Assembly: GCA_002720855.1 (NCBI GenBank)
Contig: PBIN01000015.1
Span: 763,437-827,436 of the forward strand
Direction: 5' to 3'
From: Rhodospirillaceae bacterium
Lineage (GTDB): Bacteria > Pseudomonadota > Alphaproteobacteria > MPNO01 > UBA2964
DNA: 64,000 bases
This document shows positions 8,684 to 17,749 of the stretch, one piece after another. The position numbers and the translations under genes are program-made. How positions within the stretch are numbered: the stretch's first letter is position 1; every line of letters starts with the position of its first letter. The notes beneath the pieces are model-generated. The model saw nothing but the letters and a program-made list of their open reading frames with translations, was not told the origin of the DNA and did not search any database.

Positions 8684-9043
8684 ATTATTCTGCGGGGCCG
8701 CGTGCCGCATCCGACTGATCTTCTGGGATCGCAACAGATGTATGGCTTGCTCCACCAACTTTCTGCCAACTATGATTTGGTGGTTCTGGATTCACCACCT
8801 CTGTTGGCCGTCTCAGATGCGCTCGTCCTGGTACGAGAAGCGGACCGGACGATCTTTGTCGTTCGGTGGGAAAAGACCCGGCGTGACTTTGTCACCGCTT
8901 CATTACGACAGCTAGCGGAGTCGGGTGCCAAAATTGCCGGACTCGTAATGTCTCAGGTCGATCTTAAAAAGCAGGGTCGCGATGGTTATACCAGCGGCTC
9001 CGGTTATTATTACGGCGATAGCCCAAAATATTATTCTGATTAG
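8684..9043 (+). pseudogene. 5'-truncated BY-kinase (Wzc/CapB-like) remnant
   Basis: The frame encodes only the last part of a bacterial tyrosine autokinase used to control polysaccharide chain length. Seen are the PHPTDLLGSQQM segment that normally follows the Walker A domain, the Walker B strand LVVLDSPPLLAVSDALVL, the FVVRWEKT segment, and a tyrosine-rich tail (SGYYYGDSPKYYSD) typical of the autophosphorylated C-terminus. Walker A, Walker A' and the Wzz membrane domain are missing: an in-frame TAA stands at 8675 and the 90 bases before it show no kinase sequence. A GTG at 8702 could start a 113-residue product, but no ATP site would remain. Confidence 0.75.
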
Positions 9044-9062
9044 GGCTGGGTTTTTCTGACGC

Positions 9063-9764
9063 ATGGCGTCCCAGCGAAAATACTCTCTTTCCTTAATCGC
9101 CGTGATAATAGGCGGGTTACTTGTTTACATGACCGGGCCGAGGCTGGTTGCCTACATTGCAATGCAGCCTGGTGATTCCACTATAATTTCTCTAGGCCGC
9201 GGGGAGGATGTCAGCGCCCAGAAAATTAGCAAGGCCATTCGCGGACGCCGGGCTTCATTAAAATGGTTCGAAAGGGGTCGGACGCATCTTGAAATATCCG
9301 GTCTGTATCTATTTTTAGCCGACAATCCGAAATTTAAACCCGCGCTCCGAAAATCGTTTCTGGATAAAAGCATCGAAGCGTTTGACAAGGGCTTAGTCCT
9401 TGAACCACGCAAGCCGTATTCCTGGGTCCAATTTGCTCAGGCAAAATTTCGGCAGGACCGGCGCTCCAAAGAAATCAATTCATTGCTTCGAATGTCCTAC
9501 ATGATTGCGCCGGAGGAACCTCGAATAGTAGTGACGCGGGTGCAGTTGGGTTTTCGCGCACAAAACATTCTCGCAAAAGATTTAGAGAAAAATTTTCGAA
9601 ATGACATTCGACTTAATTTGAAACATCAACCAAGGCAATTGACCATATTTGCCCGGAAAAAATTCGCGTTGCCCTGGTTGAATCGGATTGCCAAAGGGGA
9701 TTCCAAATTAACCGACAATCTCTATCGCGAGTTTTTAAAATTACCGCCACCAGGCGATCTTTAG
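9063..9764 (+). CDS. Membrane-anchored TPR-like protein of the polysaccharide locus
   Basis: A 233-residue protein with one N-terminal membrane segment (residues about 9-25) and a mainly helical, basic remainder. Residues about 70-160 look like degenerate tetratricopeptide repeats: SLKWFERGRTHLEISGLYLF, SIEAFDKGLVLEPRKPYSWVQFA and LRMSYMIAPEEPRI each have the helix-turn-helix spacing with a proline break. I do not recognise a named family. The neighbour on the other strand, two bases away, is the O-antigen ligase, and such proteins often accompany ligases, so a role in polysaccharide assembly is inferred from position. Confidence 0.6.
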   Translation: MASQRKYSLSLIAVIIGGLLVYMTGPRLVAYIAMQPGDSTIISLGRGEDVSAQKISKAIRGRRASLKWFERGRTHLEISGLYLFLADNPKFKPALRKSFLDKSIEAFDKGLVLEPRKPYSWVQFAQAKFRQDRRSKEINSLLRMSYMIAPEEPRIVVTRVQLGFRAQNILAKDLEKNFRNDIRLNLKHQPRQLTIFARKKFALPWLNRIAKGDSKLTDNLYREFLKLPPPGDL

Positions 9765-9766
9765 GG

Positions 9767-11200
9767 TCATCGAGAACTTCCCGCCGCCCGATTCTGGCTC
9801 GGCCAGGATTGAGCGAAAGCAACGCCCAAGATCGCTGCGTAAGTCGCTGCAATCGCGGGAATTTGGATAGTGAAATCCAATAGATTCTGGACAGCAATCA
9901 TCACCGTTACTCCCAATCCCAAAACGCTAAAAATGGCATTACGCCGTCGTGTCTTAATGCCGATGAGAACACGGCTTAATATGATGACGAAGACCAGCAT
10001 CAAAAGGCCAAATCCGACATAGCCAAGATCAACTATGAGCTCGATGTAGACGCTATGCACCTTATCAAACCTCGGTGCATACCAAGGCACTGCCGCGTCT
10101 CTGAATTGGTAGAATATTTGCGGAAATGATCCAAGGCCGTGCCCTGTAAAGGGGGCCGTATCTATGATACGCTATGCAATTTCGTGAACTGTGTCTCGGC
10201 CGGTCCCCTGATGAGCAAGTTGCATGACACGCCCAAGTGTCGCGCGTCCGCTCATTTCCAGAATGACGAATCCACTGCCAAATACCAAAACCGACAAGGC
10301 GATTAATGGTTTTCGGCGAGTGTTGGCCCTGCCAATGAGGATCGAGAGCATGACAGCTGCACCGATCGCGGTGACAAGAAGTGCACCCCGTGAATGGGTA
10401 AACATCATCGCTATGGTAACGACGATTGCACCACATACGAGGCAATAAATGGACGGAGGAAGGGCCTCACTGAGCCGTTGCCCTTCTTTCGCGGCTGAAC
10501 GCGCAGTCTGTGATACAGAGTGCAGTACCAATCCAAGAATGGTCAGAATACCCATACCCGCGTAGGCGCCATAGGCCGCCCGCCCCACAAAGGTGCTGGT
10601 CAAGTCACCAGTGTTTGCCCATTTTGCGTATCCCAATATCGTTTTATTCCCCGCCGTATATACCGAGAGTCCATAGGACGCATAGGCAATCGCCGCAATG
10701 GAGATACACCAAAGGATCGCACGAGCATTTGAAGGGTCACGTCCGAATTGTGCTGCGATCCAGAATATACCTGCATAGGCAACAAGACGAAGCGCATGCT
10801 CAATGGCGGTTTCCCTGTCTGTGGTGATCGCACTATTCAACGGTTTTCCCAGAATTTTCGCGGCATCTTGCCATAGCGGATCATGCCAATCGATCGGCGT
10901 CAGCATTGTCGTTTGAACCAGTGCCCAAAGAATGACAAGGCCAAACAGGACTCCCGGAAAGACGAAAACCCGGCCAGGAAGTTTTGCCATAGAAGGGTGC
11001 CGAAATGCTGCAAAGGCCCAGAGAATAAGGAGTATTCCGACGCTAAAGCTTAAGAAAGACCATGACCAAGGTCGATTTGATCCCAAAGGGAGCGGAACCC
11101 AGGCGAGTAGCAACAGGAACGCCCAGAACAGAAGTTTCGAAAATTTACCGTCAGACTTAGCCAATGGCTTCAGACCGATACTGACAGCATCAGAAAACAC
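9767..11200 (-). pseudogene. O-antigen ligase family protein interrupted by an in-frame TAG
   Basis: A polytopic membrane protein of the O-antigen ligase (Wzy_C) family, which transfers or polymerises glycan chains at the periplasmic face. The first 342 codons (GTG start at 11200) carry about eight or nine membrane segments and the periplasmic loop entry GRDTVHEIA. An amber codon then stands at 10174-10172. The same frame continues with RIIDTAPFTGHGLGSF and VPWYAPRFDKVHSVYIE, exactly the conserved second half of the Wzy_C domain, through to a TGA at 9767. No base is missing or added, so one substitution explains the break. The 342-residue product alone would lack the catalytic loop and the last helices. 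A sequencing error or readthrough is possible. Confidence 0.85.
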
Positions 11201-11236
11201 CGCACCTCTTTCTCAAGCCCCATCAGATAGCGACCG

Positions 11237-12658
11237 CTAGTAGGCATTTTCATTCAGGAAACCGGTAAACAAGGTGAGGAACAGTATTTTTAAGTCGAAT
11301 CCGAGAGACCAATTCTCAATATAATATAGATCATGCTGCACCCTCGCCCGCATTTGTTCGGGGTTGGCTGTTTCGCCCCTGAGTCCGTTCACCTGCGCCC
11401 AACCGGTAATTCCGGGTTTTACTTTATGCCTGATCAGGTACTCATCGATGATTTGTGCATACTCCTCATTGTGAGCGATGGCGTGGGGCCGCGGGCCCAC
11501 CAGAGACATTTCACCGCGCAAAACATTTATGATCTGTGGCAGTTCGTCGAGACTGGTGCGCCTTATGAACCTGCCGACCCTCGTAACTCTTGGATCTTCT
11601 TGCTGCGCCTGCTTGACCTTTTTGTCCGACCTGTCCGGTTCCCAAAACATGCTGCGAAATTTTAGAACGGTGATTTCGTTGTTATTAAAACCGTATCGTT
11701 TTTGCCGGAATAATATTGGCCCGGAGCTATCGAGTTTTATCGCTAATGCGATTGCAAGCAGGATCGGCCATATGAGCATTAGAATTATGAGTCCCAAAAG
11801 CCTATCTTCAATACCTTTTAGTATGCGGTTCCAGCCTGCCAAAGGCGGTTTAAATACTGTTAGCATCGGAACTCCGGCAATATCGCCGTAGCCCAGATGA
11901 GGAATCTCGAACACTGCAGTGCCGGGGCATAATGTGATATCTGCCGCAACCGTCCGTAATCGTCGTAAAATATTTTCCAAACGTTCCTGAGCGGTCCATG
12001 GTAGCGCAATAGCGATTTGATCAACGCGCTGGTTCCGGACAAACATTAGTAAATCATCGATATTACCTTGGTTTTTGTGTTCGCCTATGGATTCCGGAAC
12101 GCGGGTATTTCTGTCGTCAAATAATCCGAGAATTTTCACCCCGGAAGCTTTTCTGCTATCCAGGTGTTTTATCAACCGTTCGCCAAACTCTCCTGCCCCA
12201 ACAACGATGACGTTGTATGTTAGCTGACCTTTTTCACGGAGTTGTTTGATAAGAACGACCGCAAACAGTCGTACAGCGGTCAATGAAATATAAGCAGCAA
12301 TAAACCAATAGGTCGCCCAGGCGCGGGAAAAACTACTCGAGACTTTTCCAAAATAGGCAATGAGCAGGAGAGTCACCATAACCGCACCCCAGCTCACCGT
12401 AATAGCGCCAAGTTGAGCGGCAAGTTTTTGAAGATCGACAAAATTATAGAGTCGGCCGAAATGCATAAAATTGGCTGCCAACAAGGCACCGATTGCGATT
12501 GCAATCGGATAGTTATCAGGCATATGTGCGTAAAAACCGTGATAGACGCCGTACGCCACATAGCCAGTAGATGCTATGACCAAAAGATCAACTATACGGA
12601 GTGCGCCTGTAATGACGCGTTGATCGTCTATGCCGAGACTAATTCTTGGGAGTTGCAT
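11237..12658 (-). CDS. Undecaprenyl-phosphate glucose phosphotransferase (WcaJ-type)
   Basis: A 473-residue polyprenyl glycosylphosphotransferase that starts repeat-unit synthesis by placing a sugar phosphate on undecaprenyl phosphate. It has four N-terminal membrane helices, a central Rossmann-like cytosolic domain (IVVGAGEFGERLIKHL), a fifth membrane segment and the catalytic domain with LFRQKRYGFN, FRSM, RVGRFIRRTSLDELPQ, MSLVGPRPH and KPGITGWAQVNGLRG. The length and order are those of the full WcaJ/CpsE group. I prefer the ATG at 12658 over a TTG at 12670. It lies 36 bases upstream of the ligase gene on the same strand and is probably in the same operon. Confidence 0.93.
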   Translation of the reverse strand: MQLPRISLGIDDQRVITGALRIVDLLVIASTGYVAYGVYHGFYAHMPDNYPIAIAIGALLAANFMHFGRLYNFVDLQKLAAQLGAITVSWGAVMVTLLLIAYFGKVSSSFSRAWATYWFIAAYISLTAVRLFAVVLIKQLREKGQLTYNVIVVGAGEFGERLIKHLDSRKASGVKILGLFDDRNTRVPESIGEHKNQGNIDDLLMFVRNQRVDQIAIALPWTAQERLENILRRLRTVAADITLCPGTAVFEIPHLGYGDIAGVPMLTVFKPPLAGWNRILKGIEDRLLGLIILMLIWPILLAIALAIKLDSSGPILFRQKRYGFNNNEITVLKFRSMFWEPDRSDKKVKQAQQEDPRVTRVGRFIRRTSLDELPQIINVLRGEMSLVGPRPHAIAHNEEYAQIIDEYLIRHKVKPGITGWAQVNGLRGETANPEQMRARVQHDLYYIENWSLGFDLKILFLTLFTGFLNENAY

Positions 12659-12802
12659 GGGAATGGACAATCAACCTTCGCAATACCTGCGTCATTTGGG
12701 CAGTAAACGGCAGCAAATTCTCGCCTGCCTATGGTCCAACCACGATGATTATAGGCTTTGATTGCGCGCGGGGTAAAGATTCTTGCGAATATTGCGAAAG
12801 TG

Positions 12803-13483
12803 CTAGCTTCGATGAAGCCACCAAAATTGCTCATTGATAGAGTAGATTGGTTTGTAATGGTGGACTTTGCGAGTATCGACGACGTGTTTGATTTGATTAT
12901 CCAGTAGCAAGGCACGACCCTTGTGGTAAACGATCAGAACAGCGTGAGCGAGCCGAAGATTTAAATCCTGCAAGACGAGAATTCTCAAATTGGAAGCCGG
13001 CACGCCTAACGCCCGAAGAGAAAGGTACTTGCTAATAGCGTAATCTTCGCAGTCACCATCTCTGCGAAGGAATTGCTTGGGAGTAGCCCAATAATCAGGC
13101 ACGCCATAATTTCTAGGATCAACAATATAGCGCGTCCGGTTCATTTCCGTGTTGACGGCGTGGATTTGCTGCAATCGGGATTTATTTCGGATTTCATCAA
13201 GAAACTCGCTCCATTCCTGTAGATGGCAGCGACTAAAAATCGATGATTCACAGGGCTGATCGGGTAAATCTTTCTCTTTGAAATAACGCTCCAACGTTCC
13301 TTGCCACTTTGGAAATAGCGAAATTTTAGTGGAAGGCGTCTCTTGGCTTCCAAACAAAGCAGGACGATACCCGGCGCTTTGCGCATTGTTGATCGATAAA
13401 ATCAATAAGGCGACAAGGAGATAGGGGCTCCATCGAAAAGTCAGACGCTTCAAAATTTGACTTACAAGCACAGTATTCAACAT
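12803..13483 (-). CDS. BTLCP transglutaminase-like cysteine protease (LapG-like family)
   Basis: A secreted or membrane-tethered protein of the bacterial transglutaminase-like cysteine proteinase family (PF06035). From the ATG at 13483 a signal peptide (LLVALLILSINNAQSA) comes first. The catalytic residues are all visible: Cys in RRDGDCEDYA, His in RLAHAVLIV and Asp in LLLDNQ. LapG-type members cleave adhesins in the periplasm under c-di-GMP control; others have unknown substrates, and no large adhesin is in the window. An upstream TTG at 13531 is in frame but gives a poorer signal peptide. The gene is transcribed away from the sensor gene at 13637. Confidence 0.87.
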   Translation of the reverse strand: MLNTVLVSQILKRLTFRWSPYLLVALLILSINNAQSAGYRPALFGSQETPSTKISLFPKWQGTLERYFKEKDLPDQPCESSIFSRCHLQEWSEFLDEIRNKSRLQQIHAVNTEMNRTRYIVDPRNYGVPDYWATPKQFLRRDGDCEDYAISKYLSLRALGVPASNLRILVLQDLNLRLAHAVLIVYHKGRALLLDNQIKHVVDTRKVHHYKPIYSINEQFWWLHRS

Positions 13484-13548
13484 CGTCCGCCCGGGGATTA
13501 TGAAATTTTTCAGATCCTCCAATAGTTCCAAAATTTATCTCCTTTGCG

Positions 13549-13564
13549 TTAACAGAGCGCTAAC
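13549..13564. promoter_or_regulatory. CtrA-like site between divergent genes
   Basis: The motif TTAACAGAGCGCTAAC fits the alphaproteobacterial CtrA consensus TTAA-N7-TTAAC with one mismatch in the second half. Two more GTTAAC or TTAACG half-sites follow within 60 bases (13589-13594 and 13613-13618), and a CCTGT/ACAGG inverted repeat lies at 13595-13608. The site is between the BTLCP gene and the PAS/HD sensor gene. The match is short and the binding is inferred. Confidence 0.35.
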
Positions 13565-13636
13565 CCGCTATCGGCCATGATGCTCACCGTTAACCCTGTT
13601 TAGACAGGACAATTAACGTTTTTGGAGGAGGGGAAG

Positions 13637-15754
13637 TTGCCGTTGGTTAACAAATTGCAAGTTGAAACCGCTAACCCCGGAATGAAAATTCGTCTTGGCG
13701 TAGTGGCTCTTCTCGTCCTGGGACTATTTATCACTGGCCTAGTCGGTATTTTCAGGTTCGTCGAAAACGAGCGCGAGCGTGAATTACAGGTTTGGCAGAC
13801 CCGCTTGACAATAATTGCCGATACCCGAACGCAAGCGATTGAAGGCTGGATATCAGGTCAAATTGCCTCCGTTACAAAGCTGGCGCAGAATGCCGCTCTT
13901 CAACTCTATATGACGCAGATGATAGCGTCGGCCGGCTCCGGAATTGCCGTTTCCCCCGGCGTCGAAGCGCAGGCGGATTATCTCCGAAATTTGCTGGTCG
14001 TTGTTGCCCATCGATCAGGATTTTCAAAATCACCGCAAGGTCCCGAAGTTGGCGCAAACGTCAGGCGTGTCGGCGTTGCCGGAATTGCTCTAACCACGCG
14101 CGACGGCAAAGTCGTCGTGTCCACACCTGGAATGCCACCAGTCGATGGGTCGCTATTGTCATTTTTGAAAGAGGCAAAACCAGCAGAAACAGCAATACGC
14201 GATTTGCGCCTCGATGCTGCCGGTAAGCCCTCCATGGTATTTGCTACTCCAATATTTGCGGTTCAGGGGCGTGGCGCTCCATCTGATCAAATAGGATGGG
14301 CAATTGGGGTTAAACAGGTATCAGATGAACTTTATCCGCTCTTACGCCAGCCCGGCGCAATTTGGAAGTCGGCTGAGGCTCTGATCGTCCAAAATAACGA
14401 TGGGCTGATTAGGTATTTATCGCCAACGCGTGTCGGGGACGCGCCGTTGGCGCGTAGTTTCGCGATTGATACGCCAGCACTCGCTGCCAAGTTCGCTATT
14501 GAAAAACCAGGCGGCTTCGCTGTGCGGCGCGATTATCGTGGCAACGACGTTTTGGTTTCAGGGCGGATGGTAGGAAAGATGCCCTGGACAGTTTTGTACA
14601 AAATTGATCGCGAAGAAGCACTCGGAGATAGCGACACGCGGCTAAATCGTTTGGTGATTATTTTATGTCTTGGGCTGATCGGTGTCTCTGCGGCTATTTT
14701 GGCGGTGTGGCGCCATGGCGCTTCATTGCGTTCCGCACAGGCTGCGGAAAAAGCCGAACAAATGGCAAACCGATATGAAGCACAAAGCAAATTCCTGAAA
14801 CTCATAACGGATACTCAACCGACGTCGATGTTTATCGTCGATGGGGATAACCGTTACAAATTCGCCAATAAGATCGCATCCGACAGCACCGGAATTTCGG
14901 AAGATGATCTTATCGGTAAAAGTCTTGCAAGTGTCTTGGGACCAGCTGATGCAATACGCTATGAACAGATTAATAAAAAGGTACTTCAAACAGGTGAAGC
15001 ACAAATTGACGTTCACCGAACGGGATCAAATGGAGATCTTCGTATTTGGCAGGCCGAGCATATTCCGGTTTCGACAGAACTTGATGCTACACCGGGTGTG
15101 ATGGTCGTAGAGGAAGACATCAGCAGTGTCGTCAATGAACGCGAACGCCGCGAACGCACTTTGGAGCAACTCTCAGATACATTGGTCGCTATTCTCGATC
15201 GGCGCGATCCATATGCGAGCAACCATTCCGCACGTGTCGCCGCGACGGCCGAAGCGCTCGCCAGCGAAATGGGCCTCGAAGATTCTGTCGTCGCTACGGC
15301 ACGGACCGCAGGCAGGCTGATGAACATCGGCAAAATTGTCGTACCTGAAGAGATGTTAACGAGGGCAGGATCACTCGGCGATGACGAGGTTAGGCTTGTT
15401 CGTGGCGGATTGTTGAAGAGTGCCGAACTTTTGAAAGGTGTTGAATTTGATGGCCCGGTGGTAGCGGTGCTGCAACAGGTTCAACGCCGCTGGGGCGACT
15501 GCAACCCTGATACGCGTGATACTGATGATGTCCTGATATTGGCGCAGATTGTTGCGGTCGCTAATGCTTTTGTCGCATTAATCAGCCAACGGTCGTGGCG
15601 GGCGGAAATCGACATGGATGAAGCAGCTGCACAAATGATGGCTGATGCAGATACCGTATTTGTCCGCCGCGTTCTGTCGGCTCTTCTAAACCTCGTTGAT
15701 AATCGCGATTTACGGGAAGAGCTAACGATCGAATCGAATGTGGAAAGACATTAA
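13637..15754 (+). CDS. Sensor protein with PAS and degenerate HD-GYP domain
   Basis: About 705 residues. A membrane helix (about residues 17-40) is followed by a long extracytoplasmic sensor region, a second helix near residue 345 (LVIILCLGLIGVSAAILAVW), a PAS domain (TSMFIVDGDNRYKFANKIA) and a C-terminal domain arranged like HD-GYP. That last domain keeps NHSARVA and LMNIGKIVVPEEML, but the metal-binding His-Asp pair reads Met-Asn and the GYP motif is replaced around RRWGDCNPD, so c-di-GMP phosphodiesterase activity is unlikely. A GGAGGAGGGG ribosome-binding site at 13624-13633 points to a TTG at 13637 or 13643 as start; the TTG at 13622 lies before it and the first ATG is at 13682. Confidence 0.78.
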   Translation: MPLVNKLQVETANPGMKIRLGVVALLVLGLFITGLVGIFRFVENERERELQVWQTRLTIIADTRTQAIEGWISGQIASVTKLAQNAALQLYMTQMIASAGSGIAVSPGVEAQADYLRNLLVVVAHRSGFSKSPQGPEVGANVRRVGVAGIALTTRDGKVVVSTPGMPPVDGSLLSFLKEAKPAETAIRDLRLDAAGKPSMVFATPIFAVQGRGAPSDQIGWAIGVKQVSDELYPLLRQPGAIWKSAEALIVQNNDGLIRYLSPTRVGDAPLARSFAIDTPALAAKFAIEKPGGFAVRRDYRGNDVLVSGRMVGKMPWTVLYKIDREEALGDSDTRLNRLVIILCLGLIGVSAAILAVWRHGASLRSAQAAEKAEQMANRYEAQSKFLKLITDTQPTSMFIVDGDNRYKFANKIASDSTGISEDDLIGKSLASVLGPADAIRYEQINKKVLQTGEAQIDVHRTGSNGDLRIWQAEHIPVSTELDATPGVMVVEEDISSVVNERERRERTLEQLSDTLVAILDRRDPYASNHSARVAATAEALASEMGLEDSVVATARTAGRLMNIGKIVVPEEMLTRAGSLGDDEVRLVRGGLLKSAELLKGVEFDGPVVAVLQQVQRRWGDCNPDTRDTDDVLILAQIVAVANAFVALISQRSWRAEIDMDEAAAQMMADADTVFVRRVLSALLNLVDNRDLREELTIESNVERH

Positions 15755-15803
15755 ACCCCTAAGAATGCTGGTGTAATCGACCCGTGCGCGGCATAGTAAG
15801 GGC

Positions 15804-16562
15804 ATGTTTGGTAAGTTATTCGGAAAGGGGCGTCAGCAAATGCCGCCCCCGTCAGTTACTGCCGGAAGCCGCGTTTATGTGATTGGTGATATTCATGGAC
15901 GGGTCGATCTTCTCCATGACATTCATCAGCAAATCCTTCAAGACATATCGAGCGCGCCAGACCTAGATACGACAGTTATTTACCTTGTAGATTATGTCGA
16001 TCGCGGCGATGCTTCGTGCGCAGTTATTGATCTCCTCGTCGAAAACCCGCTTGCACATCTCAATCCAATTTTTTTGTCCGGCAATCACGAACAGATGATG
16101 GTCGCGTTCTTAGAAGATATTGCAATCGCCGGTATGTGGCTGGGCAACGGTGGTAATTCCACTCTATTGAGTTACGCAGTGGGTGCCCCTACTGACAAAA
16201 CTGGAGATGAAAAACTCCGAATAATGCAACGGGACTTTCGGGCAAAATTGCCCCCTGAGCATCTGGAATTTTTGCGTAGTCTTTCCCTCTATCATATAGA
16301 ACAGGATTACCTTTTCGTGCACGCCGGTGTGGCGCCCGGTGTTCCAATTGAGGACCAGGGGAGTGAAGACTTCCTTTGGATTCGCGACGAGTTTTTGCGA
16401 TCGCGTGCCAATCACGGTCATTGCATCGTACATGGGCATTCGATTGTTGATATGCCGGAGTTCTACCCGAACCGAATAGCGATCGATACCGGCGCCTATT
16501 ACAGCGGTCGCTTAACCTGTCTTGTGCTTGAAGGACAGGAACGTCGATTTTTGCAAACCTAA
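15804..16562 (+). CDS. Metallophosphoesterase, Ser/Thr phosphatase-like
   Basis: A 252-residue calcineurin-like phosphoesterase. The metal-binding motifs occur in order: GDIHG at residues 28-32, the GDxxDRG position at 62-68, GNHE at 93-96 and a final HGHS. The first glycine of GDxxDRG is valine here (VDYVDRG); the metal ligand aspartates remain, so activity is plausible. The relatives are PPP-type protein phosphatases and diadenosine tetraphosphatases. The next gene starts 17 bases after its stop, and the pair may work with the HprK-like kinase upstream, which is inference. Confidence 0.87.
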   Translation: MFGKLFGKGRQQMPPPSVTAGSRVYVIGDIHGRVDLLHDIHQQILQDISSAPDLDTTVIYLVDYVDRGDASCAVIDLLVENPLAHLNPIFLSGNHEQMMVAFLEDIAIAGMWLGNGGNSTLLSYAVGAPTDKTGDEKLRIMQRDFRAKLPPEHLEFLRSLSLYHIEQDYLFVHAGVAPGVPIEDQGSEDFLWIRDEFLRSRANHGHCIVHGHSIVDMPEFYPNRIAIDTGAYYSGRLTCLVLEGQERRFLQT

Positions 16563-16578
16563 TCCGGGAGAGGCGCCG

Positions 16579-17664
16579 ATGTTTTTTTGGCGCGATCACG
16601 AATATTTTGATCCCTGGCCGTTAATCGCCAACCCGGAGGATCTCGCACGGCCAGAAAACCCAGATGACTTTTTTGATGCGGTAGAAGCGCTGGCGCGCCT
16701 GATTTCTCCTACTCTTACGATGCATTTGCTGGAGCCCGTTCAGCAGCTAATAGATGAACCGATACTCGATCCATCGATTGTTTCGGAAAACCGGCTACTG
16801 GCAAAATTTTCCCTGGCACAGCAACGGCACTGGGCGCAGATACTCGCAGAATCAGATATCGATGTTTTATTTTTGAAGGGTTTTGCATACGGACATAGTT
16901 TTTATCCGGATCCTGTATTACGCCAACAGGGCGACCTCGATTTTCTGGTTCGGCCAAGTGATCTTTCCGCCGTTATGTCATTTCTCGAAAAGTTTGGATT
17001 TCAATTTCGCCCGGCACCCCAAAGCCGCTGGGGTGCGATTTCGGACGCGAGCTTTATGCCGTTTGTAACGCCGGACGGAAGTTGCGATCTTGATCTGCAC
17101 GTTCATCCCGACTGTTATCCCGCATATTGTTCGCTTACGACCGAGCGGTTATTTGCGGAATCTCAATTGATCGATGCGGGAGGATTCGCGGCACGAATTC
17201 CTTGCCGCGAACACGCCTTACTCCTTTGCGTAACGAACGCCGCAAAGGAAAAGTTCGATATGTTTAGTGCCCGGAAGGTCATCGATGCGATGGTGTTGTT
17301 GCGAAATACTCCCGATCTAGATTGGGAAAAAGTTTTAAGCCTTGCAGCCGAGGGAAACTATTTCATTCCAGCGCGTATCTTCTTTTCGCTAATGGTTGCT
17401 TTGGGATTTCCTGACTCAAAGATTCCTGCTGCTCTTCTGGCGTCCCTACCCAGATGGCGTCGAAACTCATTTCGTAAAATCGTTTGGCGATTTAAAACGT
17501 TGTTTCCAGAAGACCCAAACCTGCTCTCTTTGTTGTGGCGGGAATGGGCTTTGTGCGCGGAGCCTGCCGTCGCTTTTTACAATCTGCGACTCCGTGCCCG
17601 CGGAATGGTTAGGCCGGGCTCAGGAATTCCAGAAGGTGCTCCGACAAAGGTTGAATATTCCTAG
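16579..17664 (+). CDS. Nucleotidyltransferase family protein (PF14907 type)
   Basis: A 361-residue soluble protein of the uncharacterised nucleotidyltransferase family. The core is VLFLKGFAYGHSFYPDPVLRQQGDLDFLV, described here by its key parts: a Lys-Gly segment, then GDLDFLV with the two aspartates expected to hold metal, and a helix SAVMSFLEKFGF. A second DLDLHVH segment follows near residue 175. Such proteins accompany HprK-like kinases and PqqD proteins in polysaccharide and lasso-peptide-like loci, and both are encoded 8 kb upstream. I chose the ATG at 16579 with GGGAGAGG upstream; an earlier in-frame start at 16522 would overlap the phosphatase gene. The substrate is unknown. Confidence 0.82.
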   Translation: MFFWRDHEYFDPWPLIANPEDLARPENPDDFFDAVEALARLISPTLTMHLLEPVQQLIDEPILDPSIVSENRLLAKFSLAQQRHWAQILAESDIDVLFLKGFAYGHSFYPDPVLRQQGDLDFLVRPSDLSAVMSFLEKFGFQFRPAPQSRWGAISDASFMPFVTPDGSCDLDLHVHPDCYPAYCSLTTERLFAESQLIDAGGFAARIPCREHALLLCVTNAAKEKFDMFSARKVIDAMVLLRNTPDLDWEKVLSLAAEGNYFIPARIFFSLMVALGFPDSKIPAALLASLPRWRRNSFRKIVWRFKTLFPEDPNLLSLLWREWALCAEPAVAFYNLRLRARGMVRPGSGIPEGAPTKVEYS

Positions 17665-17749
17665 TTCGACCAATGAACCCATATGATGTTACACATCGTC
17701 ACGGGAGTCTGACAATTGATCTAACTCTAGCGTAGTATGGTGACAAAAG

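Noticed and set aside
12803..13531. Longer start for the BTLCP protein at TTG 13531
   Set aside because: It would put 16 extra residues before a clear signal peptide; the ATG at 13483 gives a standard signal.
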